In this document: positions 9,305 to 16,906 of the stretch, piece by piece | How positions within the stretch are numbered: the stretch's first letter is position 1 | Layout of the letters: every line of letters starts with the position of its first letter | Assembly (NCBI GenBank): GCA_011390955.1 | Contig: JAABRM010000002.1 | Location: 124,001 to 188,000 of the forward strand | Source of the DNA: Oscillatoriales cyanobacterium | GTDB taxonomy: Bacteria > Cyanobacteriota > Cyanobacteriia > Cyanobacteriales > Laspinemataceae | Direction: 5' to 3' | DNA: 64,000 bases | Made by a program: the position numbers and the translations under genes | The notes under the pieces: model-generated | Databases searched by the model: none | What the model was told of the DNA's origin: nothing | The model's input: only the letters and a program-made list of their open reading frames with translations

Positions 9305-9436
9305 ATACCAATTTCAAAAATTATTGCTACGATTTTGAAGTTAATTTGGGCGCAAGCCGAAGCGCCCCTACAGATAAATCACCAGATATTATGCTTGCGC
9401 CCCCCAAATGATTGCATATTTAATTAGAAATGGTAT
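9305..9436. repeat. MITE-like element, family B (ATACCA...TGGTAT ends)
   Basis: The segment starts with ATACCAATTTCAAAAAT and ends with AATTAGAAATGGTAT, which are inverted. Inside is a TTGGGCGCAAGCC...GCGCCCCTA palindrome. Related elements lie at 32290-32437 and 32666-32768. No protein is encoded. Confidence 0.6.
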
Positions 9437-9763
9437 AACAATATCATGGGAGCGGTTAGTAAAAAAACCAAATACTGCTCGATCCGGGAAATTGCCGCTC
9501 CGGATCGAGCGATACTTTTTTGCCAGTAAAATTACTGAACTTAGTCCGGAAACCGAATGAACTCGGTTGCGGGTAAAATCACGGAAATCACTGAATTGCC
9601 AAAAATCAGGGCATCTTTACAGAATCTTCATATAACGACTCTATACATTATTCTGCGATCGCAAATTATAATAGAAATAAATTCAGAAAAAACGAACCAT
9701 TCTTAAAACTAAGTTAACGGTTAAAAAGTTATCGTTAGCGAGCCAGCAAAAGGAGTCATTTCA
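9437..9763. other. Intergenic leader of second DUF928 gene
   Basis: No coding frame seen. A good ribosome site (AAAGGAG) lies 11 bp before the ATG at 9764. The segment contains an inverted CGATCCGG/CCGGATCG pair around 9480-9510. Confidence 0.4.
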
Positions 9764-10726
9764 ATGGGATATCAGAAAAAACACTTATCTTCTCTGCCCG
9801 TGGTGCTACTATTATTCTCTTTAGGCTTGATGATGTCTAAACCCGGTGCAGCCCAACAAAGAGAACAAAGAGAAACCTTCGGCGATCGGTCTGCCTCCCC
9901 CTTCTCAGAAAAAGACCAAACCATTCAAGCAAAAACCCCGGATCCAATGGGCAAGCTCAAGTTTGAGTCAGAAGACAATGGCTTGCCCCATAGTTCCACA
10001 GGAGGTGCCACTAGATTTGCCGAACAGATTAATTTCCAACCGCCCGCCGATCAAGGGGCGCCGCAGCAAAGTGTTGGGGGTTCGACAAGAGGACCTGCTG
10101 TTTGCCCTCAAGATAGAAATGCTGAGTTTTCTGGACAGACGCTTACGGCAGTGTTACCGGCTTCCAATCAAGGTTTAACGGTGTCTGGCCACCCTACGCT
10201 TTTGCTTTATGTGCCAAAAACTTCGGCGGCGGAAGCCCGGTTTATTCTTCAGGATGACAGCAACCCCGATCGGGCGATCGAAATTTATGAGACGACATTT
10301 GCTTTGCCGAAGGATCTCACGGAAACCGGCGGCTTAGTCACGATCGAAATGCCGGAAAATCTACCTGAATTAGAGATTGGTAAGACTTATACCTACTATG
10401 CGGCTCTGATTTGTTCTCCTGGAGATAGTGGTGACATCAATTACGATCAAGGCTTTGTCACCCGCGTTGAAGTTCCCGGCAACATTGCTCGAGTTCAAGG
10501 CAACCAAGCTCTATCCCCGGAACAATCCCTTTGGCAGCAGGCAATGCTTTATGCTGAATCGGGAATTTGGCTGGATACGGTTAGCAGTTTGCTGAGTCTG
10601 ATGCAAGATAACCCGGATAATCAAGCTTTGCAAGCTCGGTGGGTGTCGTTGATGCGATCCGATACGGTGAATTTGGATGAAGCGATCGCCAACGCCAAGA
10701 TTGTTCATCTGTCGAAACGGGAATAA
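9764..10726 (+). CDS. Secreted DUF928 family protein, second copy
   Basis: A 320-residue protein with a signal peptide (hydrophobic residues about 10-25, likely cut after KPGAAQ), a Q-, P- and G-rich linker to about residue 125, then a DUF928 domain. The recognisable elements are HPTLLLYVPKTSA, IYETTFALP, LEIGKTYTYYAALICSP and GIWLDTVSSLLSLM. It is a paralogue of the protein at 5689-6513, with a longer linker and low identity outside the core blocks. It lies 600 bp beyond the CHASE2 gene and probably has its own promoter. It ends shortly before the ilvD gene, which reads toward it, with a shared hairpin terminator between them. Function is unknown; export to the periplasm is likely. Confidence 0.85.
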   Translation: MGYQKKHLSSLPVVLLLFSLGLMMSKPGAAQQREQRETFGDRSASPFSEKDQTIQAKTPDPMGKLKFESEDNGLPHSSTGGATRFAEQINFQPPADQGAPQQSVGGSTRGPAVCPQDRNAEFSGQTLTAVLPASNQGLTVSGHPTLLLYVPKTSAAEARFILQDDSNPDRAIEIYETTFALPKDLTETGGLVTIEMPENLPELEIGKTYTYYAALICSPGDSGDINYDQGFVTRVEVPGNIARVQGNQALSPEQSLWQQAMLYAESGIWLDTVSSLLSLMQDNPDNQALQARWVSLMRSDTVNLDEAIANAKIVHLSKRE

Positions 10727-10840
10727 TCTAGGACTTACTATATTGAGGATTTTTGCGTAATTCCTGTAATTTGAAAACAACACCCCAGCTATGTTGGAAA
10801 TAGTCTGGGCGATCTATTTATGTACCAGAGAACTCAACAG

Positions 10841-10871
10841 AAAACCCAGGCTGTTTATGCCTGGGTTTTTT
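10841..10871. terminator. Bidirectional hairpin terminator between DUF928 gene and ilvD
   Basis: An AAAACCCAGGC arm and a GCCTGGGTTTT arm enclose a seven-base loop. A run of T lies on each strand, so it can end both converging genes. Confidence 0.85.
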
Positions 10872-10873
10872 GA

Positions 10874-12556
10874 TTACAAGTTCAAATCGGTGACAGCACC
10901 GACACTGCTAGAAGCGACTAACTTGGCATATTTGGCCATTACCCCAGCGGTATAACGGGGTTTGGGCGGTTGCCAGTTGGCTCGACGCTCTGCTAATTCT
11001 CGATCGGAAATTTCTAAAGTTAGCTGACGAGTGGTAGCGTCAATGGTGATGGTGTCCCCTTCTTTGACCAAGGCGATCGCGCCACCCACCGCAGCTTCTG
11101 GAGCCACATGACCCACCACGAGGCCATAAGTCCCCCCAGAAAAGCGCCCGTCAGTGATTAAACCGACGCTATCTCCTAAACCCGCACCAATAATGGCTGA
11201 GGTGGGGGCTAACATTTCCCGCATACCTGGGCCACCTTTGGGGCCTTCGTAACGCACGACCACCACATCACCGGCTTTAATTTTACCGTCGAGAATGGCT
11301 TGGAGGCATTCTTCCTCCGATTCAAAGACTCGCGCAGGGCCGGTAATTTTGGGATTTTTCACGCCGCTGATTTTAGCGACTCCCCCTTCTGTGGCCAGAT
11401 TGCCTTTGAGGACAACTAAATGTCCTTGAGCATACATGGGTCGATCCCAGGGACGGATGACGCTTTGGTTGGCGGGGGGTTCGGAGGGAATATCCGCTAG
11501 TTGTTCGGCAATGGTTTTGCCCGTAATCGTCAGACAGTCGCCGTGGAGCAAACCATGTTCCAGCAGCATTTTCATCACTTGCGGCACCCCACCGGCTTGG
11601 TGAAATTGGGTGGTGACATATTGCCCGCTGGGTTTCAGGTCACAGAGGACGGGAACCCGATCGCGAATGGTCGTAAAGTCATCTAGGGTTAACTTGACCC
11701 CAGCGGCATGGGCGATCGCCAGTAAGTGTAAGACCGCATTGGTGGAACCACCTACGGCCATGACTACGGAAATGGCATTTTCAAAGGCTTTCCGAGTCAG
11801 AATTTGCCGGGGCAGAATTTGATTTTGAATGGCATTGACTAAAACTTTGGCGGACCCAGCGGTACTATCCGCTTTTTCTCGATCTTCGGCAGCCATTGTG
11901 GAGGAGTACATCAAACTCATGCCCATCGCTTCAAAGGCCGAGGACATGGTGTTTGCGGTGTACATCCCGCCGCAGGAACCCGCCCCTGGGCAAGCATTCC
12001 GTTCCACGCCTAATAATTCTGCCTCAGAAATTTTACCAGCGCTATATTGTCCCACCGCTTCAAAAGCACTGACGATAGTCAAGTCGCGGCCTTCATAGTT
12101 CCCCGGTTTAATCGTACCCCCATAGACAAAGATGGCGGGGATATTCATGCGGGCGATCGCAATCATCGCCCCGGGCATATTCTTATCGCAGCCTCCAATC
12201 GCCAGCACCCCATCCATACTTTGACCATTGCACACCGTTTCAATGGAATCGGCGATCACTTCCCGTGAAACCAGGGAATATTTCATCCCTTCGGTGCCCA
12301 TAGAAATCCCATCACTAATAGTAATGGTGCCGAATATCTGCGGCATTCCCCCGGCATCCCGGATCGCCACTACCGCTTGTTTGGCCAAATCATCCAAGCC
12401 CATATTGCAAGGGGTGATGGTGCTGTAGCCATTGGCAACCCCCACGATCGGTTTGGTAAAGTCATCGTCCCCAAACCCTACAGCCCGTAACATAGCCCGG
12501 TTGGGCGATCGCTGGGTTCCTTGAGTGACAACTTGGCTTCTCAAATTTTCCGGCAT
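10874..12556 (-). CDS. ilvD: Dihydroxy-acid dehydratase
   Basis: A 560-residue enzyme of the IlvD/Edd family. It dehydrates 2,3-dihydroxy-isovalerate and 2,3-dihydroxy-3-methylvalerate in valine, leucine and isoleucine synthesis, in the cytoplasm. The three cysteines that hold the iron-sulfur cluster are visible: TPC at residue 50, GGCDKN at 123 and AGSCGG at 195. The C-terminal [20 protein letters not shown] motif carries the catalytic serine. The start at 12556 is chosen because the protein then has the normal family length and a GGAGG site lies 10 bases upstream; an in-frame upstream extension to 12634 lacks similarity. It appears to be a single-gene unit sharing a terminator with the converging DUF928 gene. 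Confidence 0.96.
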   Translation of the reverse strand: MPENLRSQVVTQGTQRSPNRAMLRAVGFGDDDFTKPIVGVANGYSTITPCNMGLDDLAKQAVVAIRDAGGMPQIFGTITISDGISMGTEGMKYSLVSREVIADSIETVCNGQSMDGVLAIGGCDKNMPGAMIAIARMNIPAIFVYGGTIKPGNYEGRDLTIVSAFEAVGQYSAGKISEAELLGVERNACPGAGSCGGMYTANTMSSAFEAMGMSLMYSSTMAAEDREKADSTAGSAKVLVNAIQNQILPRQILTRKAFENAISVVMAVGGSTNAVLHLLAIAHAAGVKLTLDDFTTIRDRVPVLCDLKPSGQYVTTQFHQAGGVPQVMKMLLEHGLLHGDCLTITGKTIAEQLADIPSEPPANQSVIRPWDRPMYAQGHLVVLKGNLATEGGVAKISGVKNPKITGPARVFESEEECLQAILDGKIKAGDVVVVRYEGPKGGPGMREMLAPTSAIIGAGLGDSVGLITDGRFSGGTYGLVVGHVAPEAAVGGAIALVKEGDTITIDATTRQLTLEISDRELAERRANWQPPKPRYTAGVMAKYAKLVASSSVGAVTDLNL

Positions 12557-12956
12557 TGATGTGTTGCCTCCAAATTCCATAATAAATCTAATCGGAACAG
12601 TCGCCCCCCTGCCTCTCCAATAAACGAAGCGCACGAGAGTCTTGATTTTCTAGTCTAGGGCAAGTGCCCCCGATCATTCTCTCAGAATCTCCGACCGGAG
12701 ATAATTTTTTTGGTTAAGAAAGCGATTATTTTTACTGGCGATTTACTATTTCTTGTTTGTTATTTGTTACTCTAGCTGGGTGCGATTTAAATCTAAATTA
12801 TGATGGTGCGTCTAGGCGCGGAAAGAAAAAATTAAGGTCGATCGCTCTAATTAATTGCCGCGCCTAACACACCCTACTACTAGATTGGTTAGATAAAATA
12901 ACAGAGAAAAATGAATGAAGATCGCGGAAATTAAATAAACCAACGGAGGCCAAAAA
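12557..12956. other. Divergent intergenic region with one repeat unit
   Basis: The region separates ilvD and the MBOAT gene, which read away from each other, so both promoters should be here. It contains one GGTGCGTCTAGGCGCGG/CCGCGCCTAACACACC repeat (about 12780-12880). A GGAGG site (12945-12949) precedes the MBOAT start. Confidence 0.5.
12780..12880. repeat. GGCGCGG...CCGCGCCTAACACACC hairpin repeat
   Basis: This is one unit of a family with six further complete or partial units at 46920-47205, 47812-47853 and 48001-48175. It has GATGGTGCGTCTAGGCGCGG and CCGCGCCTAACACACC arms and a preceding GCGATTTAAATCTAAATTA link. Confidence 0.8.
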
Positions 12957-14537
12957 ATGCTATTTAACTCGCCAGAGTTTATTTTTCTGTTTGTCCCCAT
13001 AGTTGTCTGGGGATTTTTTCAAATCAGTCACCGAGGTGATTCTCGATGGGCGTTCGCCTGGTTAGTGGCAGCATCGTTATTCTTCTATGCTTGGTGGAAA
13101 CCCGTTTATTTAATATTACTGGTTTTTTCCATCGGCTGTAACTACCTATTAGGAGACATCCTCACCCCGGAACGTCAAATTCGCTTGCCAAAAAAGTGGC
13201 TGCTTACGTTGGGAATTGGCATTAATTTAGCCCTAATTTGCTATTTTAAATATGCTAATTTTTTTCTAACTAATATCAATGATATGTTTGGAAAAAGCTA
13301 CCATTTGCCCCAAATTATTTTACCTCTGGGAATTTCTTTTTTTACCTTCCAGCAAATTGCTTATTTAGTTGATGCTTATCGGGGAGAAACAAAAGAATAT
13401 AACTTGCTCAACTATTGCTTATTTGTCAGTTTTTTCCCGCAACTGATTGCCGGACCGATTGTTCACCATAAAGAAATATTGCCGCAGTTTGCTCATCCAT
13501 CGATTTATCGGTTCAATGGAGAAAATTTAGCGGTAGGACTGACAATTTTTTCCCTAGGATTTTTCAAAAAAGTGATTTTTGCCGATGGCATTGCTATCTA
13601 TGCAAACCCAGTATTTAGCGCGGCAACCCAAGGAACTTCTCTGACTTTCTTTGAAGCCTGGGCTGGGGTACTGGCTTATAGTTTGCAACTTTACTTTGAT
13701 TTTTCTGGTTATTCCGATATGGCGATCGGGGCAGCTAGACTATTTGGCATTAAACTCCCTCTCAACTTTAATTCTCCTTACAAAGCGGTGAATATTATTG
13801 ACTTTTGGCGGCGTTGGCATATTACTTTATCCCGCTTTTTACGAGATTATCTTTATATTCCCCTGGGGGGAAACCGCCAAGGAGAAATCCGCCGCAATAT
13901 TAATCTGATGATTACCATGTTACTCGGAGGTTTATGGCATGGGGCAGGTTGGACTTTTGTCCTGTGGGGTGGTTTACATGGTATTTATTTGGTGGTAAAT
14001 CAGCAATGGCGTGCCTTTCGACTGTTTCTGGGTTACGATCCGCAAAAAAGTAGCTGGTGGGGACTTAGCCTCAGCAGAATTTTGATGTTTCTCGCGGTGG
14101 CGATCGCCTGGGTATTCTTTCGGGCGGAAAACTTAAAAACTGCCCATATTATATTAAAAGGAATGTTTGGATTTAATGGGGTGTCTTTCCCGCCCTTTTT
14201 GGCGGGCAAGTTGGGATTTTTAACCAGTTGGGGATGGCAGTTTAATGGCTTAATGCCCAACTTAGAGGCGAACCCTTGGTATGCCTTAAGTGGGATTCTG
14301 TTTTTATTGGCGATCGCCTGGTTTGCCCCCAATACCCAAGAATGGATGGCAGAATACGATCCGGTTTTGCAGGAATCTTTATCAAAAAAATCCGCCCCAA
14401 CTCATCATCGGTTTTGGCAAAAGTTACAATGGCAACCTAATATCAAACATGGCCTGATTATTGGTGGCATGATATTTTTGGGATTGAAAACATTCTTAGA
14501 AGCAGCCCCTAGTGACTTTCTCTATTTCAATTTCTAG
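12957..14537 (+). CDS. MBOAT family membrane-bound O-acyltransferase (AlgI-like)
   Basis: A 526-residue polytopic membrane protein with about ten hydrophobic segments. The MBOAT signature is clear: RRWHITLSRFLRDYLYIPLGG, then GGLWHGAGWTFVLWGGLHG with the catalytic histidine in LWHGA. The family moves acyl (often acetyl) groups across the membrane to extracellular polysaccharide or other acceptors; AlgI acetylates alginate with partners AlgJ and AlgX. The next gene, 63 bp downstream, encodes a membrane-anchored SGNH-like protein, the usual kind of partner. Together they probably O-acetylate an exopolysaccharide or cell-wall polymer; the acceptor is unknown. A strong GGAGG ribosome site precedes the ATG. 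Confidence 0.92.
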   Translation: MLFNSPEFIFLFVPIVVWGFFQISHRGDSRWAFAWLVAASLFFYAWWKPVYLILLVFSIGCNYLLGDILTPERQIRLPKKWLLTLGIGINLALICYFKYANFFLTNINDMFGKSYHLPQIILPLGISFFTFQQIAYLVDAYRGETKEYNLLNYCLFVSFFPQLIAGPIVHHKEILPQFAHPSIYRFNGENLAVGLTIFSLGFFKKVIFADGIAIYANPVFSAATQGTSLTFFEAWAGVLAYSLQLYFDFSGYSDMAIGAARLFGIKLPLNFNSPYKAVNIIDFWRRWHITLSRFLRDYLYIPLGGNRQGEIRRNINLMITMLLGGLWHGAGWTFVLWGGLHGIYLVVNQQWRAFRLFLGYDPQKSSWWGLSLSRILMFLAVAIAWVFFRAENLKTAHIILKGMFGFNGVSFPPFLAGKLGFLTSWGWQFNGLMPNLEANPWYALSGILFLLAIAWFAPNTQEWMAEYDPVLQESLSKKSAPTHHRFWQKLQWQPNIKHGLIIGGMIFLGLKTFLEAAPSDFLYFNF

Positions 14538-14600
14538 AATATTTCTAGACTATTTCTAGAATATTTGATTCATTCCATCACTGCAAACCTCGTTTATCCC

Positions 14601-15626
14601 ATGAAATCATTTAATTATCTTCGCGCCGTCTGCTTGGGTTTTCTGGTAGCCGCGATTTTGTTTATCAGCTTAGTTGTTTACCAAATGGGCGCACCAACTC
14701 CAACTTCCCGCTGGATTGATGAGTTAAATACGCTCAAATCTACCTATGCTCAGTCGATTAAAATTCCCAAATTATTGTTCGTATCCGGTTCTAATACTCT
14801 CTATGGGGTGAGTTGTCAGATGATTACCCAAGAAACGGATATTCCTTGTGTGAATACAGCCCTGACCCAAGAACTGGGCTTAGATTATATTCTCACTCAT
14901 GCCCGCCGTTTGGCCAAACCAGGCGATACAATTATTCTGCCTCTAGAATATCAGCTTTATCTCGCCGATCGCACTCCCAGTGAACTTTCAATTGATTATG
15001 TACTTGCCTACGATCCTGATTATTTGCAATTTGCCGATTTATTCACCAAAATTAATTATATCGGTGGCGTTTCTTTGCCGCGCTTAACCGCCGGAATTTT
15101 GGCTAAAGTCACCGGAAAAATTCCCAGAAGTGGCTCTTATGAAAATCGGATTAATCAAAATGGCGATATTACGGATAACGATCGCCTCACGGAAAAAGAA
15201 TATCGATTAATTGAAAGGTTTCAACCGTTTAATTTAAATGAATACCAACTGAGAAGCTATGCCCAAAAAACCATCGGCGAATTTATGCAATGGTGCGATC
15301 GCCATCAGGTGAGAGCGATCGCCACTTGGCCTAGTACCGTTTACTTTGAAGAGTATCAGCAACCAGGAGCCCAAGCCTTTTTTGAGAGTATTAAAAACTT
15401 GTATCAAACTCTCAACGTGCCAATTTTAGGCACCCCGGAAGAGTTTATGTATGAAAAATCCCTGTTTTTTAATTCAGTTTACCATTTAAGCGATCGGGGG
15501 CGGACACAACGCACCCGTCAAATCATGGATTTTTTCAGGGTCAAGAGTTCCTGGTATCCCGGCACCTCTGACAATTTAGTACGGATTACCACCAAGGTAG
15601 CTGAAATAGTCCATTCAAGGCGATAA
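14601..15626 (+). CDS. Membrane-anchored SGNH/AlgX-like partner protein
   Basis: A 341-residue protein with a single N-terminal membrane anchor (residues about 8-28). A domain follows that begins LLFVSGSNTLYGVSC; the GSN motif sits where SGNH hydrolases have their GDS block. Near the C-terminus VYHLSDRGRTQRT could supply the block-V histidine. No closer family was recognised with certainty. Its position directly after the MBOAT gene suggests it is the periplasmic acyl-transfer partner, as AlgJ/AlgX or DltD are for their MBOAT proteins; this is inference. The start is set at the ATG at 14601, which places the anchor at the N-terminus; a TTG at 14565 in frame is an alternative. Confidence 0.7.
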   Translation: MKSFNYLRAVCLGFLVAAILFISLVVYQMGAPTPTSRWIDELNTLKSTYAQSIKIPKLLFVSGSNTLYGVSCQMITQETDIPCVNTALTQELGLDYILTHARRLAKPGDTIILPLEYQLYLADRTPSELSIDYVLAYDPDYLQFADLFTKINYIGGVSLPRLTAGILAKVTGKIPRSGSYENRINQNGDITDNDRLTEKEYRLIERFQPFNLNEYQLRSYAQKTIGEFMQWCDRHQVRAIATWPSTVYFEEYQQPGAQAFFESIKNLYQTLNVPILGTPEEFMYEKSLFFNSVYHLSDRGRTQRTRQIMDFFRVKSSWYPGTSDNLVRITTKVAEIVHSRR

Positions 15627-15692
15627 ATTATAACTATAGACCATTAGATTTAGATAAATTTAGAGCGATCGTATAGTCAGAGGAAATGCTAG

Positions 15693-16532
15693 ATGGATGT
15701 CAAAGAACTAACCGAAAGATATCAAGCTGGGGAAAGGGATTTTCGCAACTTGGATCTGGTGATGGCTCACTTAGAAGGAATCAACCTGAGTGAAGCTAAC
15801 TTACGTGATTGCGATTTACGGGAGGCTAACCTTACTGGGGCGATTTTAACCGGGGTAAATCTCCGAGAAGCAAATCTCTCAGGAGCGAAATTAACCGCTG
15901 TAGACCTGCGTCAAGCCAATCTGATTGCGGCGAATCTCAGTAGGGCTAACTTAAGTGAAGCTGACTTAAGTGCGGTTAACCTGAGTCGAGCCAATGTGGA
16001 GCGAGCGACGTTAGAAAAAGTCAATCTTCAACACTGCATTGCCAGTGAAACCCGCTTTCGGTTATCTAATCTCAGTGGCAGCAATTGTCGTAATGCTAAC
16101 CTCAGTCGCTCGATTTTAATGGATGCCGATCTATCTGGATCGTCATTAGAATCCGCTAACCTGAGTATTGCCATAATGACGGGTGCTAATTTGACCAAAG
16201 TTAATCTAACTAATGCTATTCTTAATGGGGTCAATCTGACGAATGCGATCCTCATTGAAGCGGACTTGACTAGAGCAAATTTGAGTGGGTCTAATTTAAG
16301 TAAAGCTAATTTGAGTAAAGCACAACTTCGCGGCACAAATATTAGTTGGACGACGATGCGAGGCGCGAATTTAGAAGGCTGTAGTCTCTATCGGGCGAAC
16401 CTTAGCTGGTCGAATTTGAGCGAAGCGAATCTCAGTCAGGCTATTTTAATTGATACAAATCTTTATCAAGCAAACTTACGGGATACTCAAATGATTAAAA
16501 CTGTGATGCCCGATGGAATTGTGAACAAATGA
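15693..16532 (+). CDS. Pentapeptide-repeat protein
   Basis: A 279-residue protein made almost entirely of A(D/N)LXX pentapeptides from about residue 30 to 270, for example NLSEANLRDCDLREANL. These fold as a right-handed quadrilateral beta-helix. Such proteins are abundant in cyanobacteria and most have no known function; some mimic DNA and bind gyrase. There is no signal peptide, so it is probably cytoplasmic. A Leu/Ala/Asn-biased open frame on the opposite strand is an artefact of the repeats. It lies 66 bp after the SGNH-like gene with its own AGAGGAAA ribosome site, so it may be the last gene of the MBOAT operon. Confidence 0.92.
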   Translation: MDVKELTERYQAGERDFRNLDLVMAHLEGINLSEANLRDCDLREANLTGAILTGVNLREANLSGAKLTAVDLRQANLIAANLSRANLSEADLSAVNLSRANVERATLEKVNLQHCIASETRFRLSNLSGSNCRNANLSRSILMDADLSGSSLESANLSIAIMTGANLTKVNLTNAILNGVNLTNAILIEADLTRANLSGSNLSKANLSKAQLRGTNISWTTMRGANLEGCSLYRANLSWSNLSEANLSQAILIDTNLYQANLRDTQMIKTVMPDGIVNK

Positions 16533-16655
16533 TTTGCCCCCGCAATTTTCCCATCAAGTGATAGAAATCAAACCCGCTTTTTTCTGTTTCTTTTCTGTTT
16601 CTTTTCTGTACTTTTAAAGAAGCGGATCTGATATCAAGTCCGTGTATTCGCGGAT

Positions 16656-16770
16656 GATCTACAAAGCCCTGTCATTCCCGCGAATGCGGGAATCCATCTT
16701 AATCAGGACGGACGATCTACAAAACCCTGTCATTCCCGCGAATGCGGGAATCCATCTTAATCAGGGAGGA
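16656..16770. repeat. Two 58-bp tandem units with ATTCCCGCGAATGCGGGAAT palindrome
   Basis: GATCTACAAA starts at 16656 and again at 16714, giving a 58-bp period. Each unit contains the CATTCCCGCGAATGCGGGAA palindrome. Related palindromes occur at 20827, 29529, 32570 and 41887. Confidence 0.85.
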
Positions 16771-16853
16771 TTGTTTTTGTAACCGATCGAACAGACTTGA
16801 TCTGACATGGGGAAAATAGCATCCCGTATAGAAAAACCTGTGTAGAAATAAAA

Positions 16854-16884
16854 GGAGTATCCGATCGCTAAATCGAGATACTCC
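16854..16884 (-). terminator. Hairpin terminator after the ycf66 gene
   Basis: On the minus strand GGAGTATC and GATACTCC pair around a 15-base loop and are followed by TTTTATTT. It lies about 20 bases after the ycf66 stop. Confidence 0.8.
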
Positions 16885-16906
16885 CTGTCAGCTAAGGCTT
16901 TTTAGG

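Noticed and set aside
15693-16532. Antisense open frame rich in Leu, Ala and Arg within the pentapeptide gene
   Set aside because: It is the expected reverse translation of A(D/N)LXX repeats.
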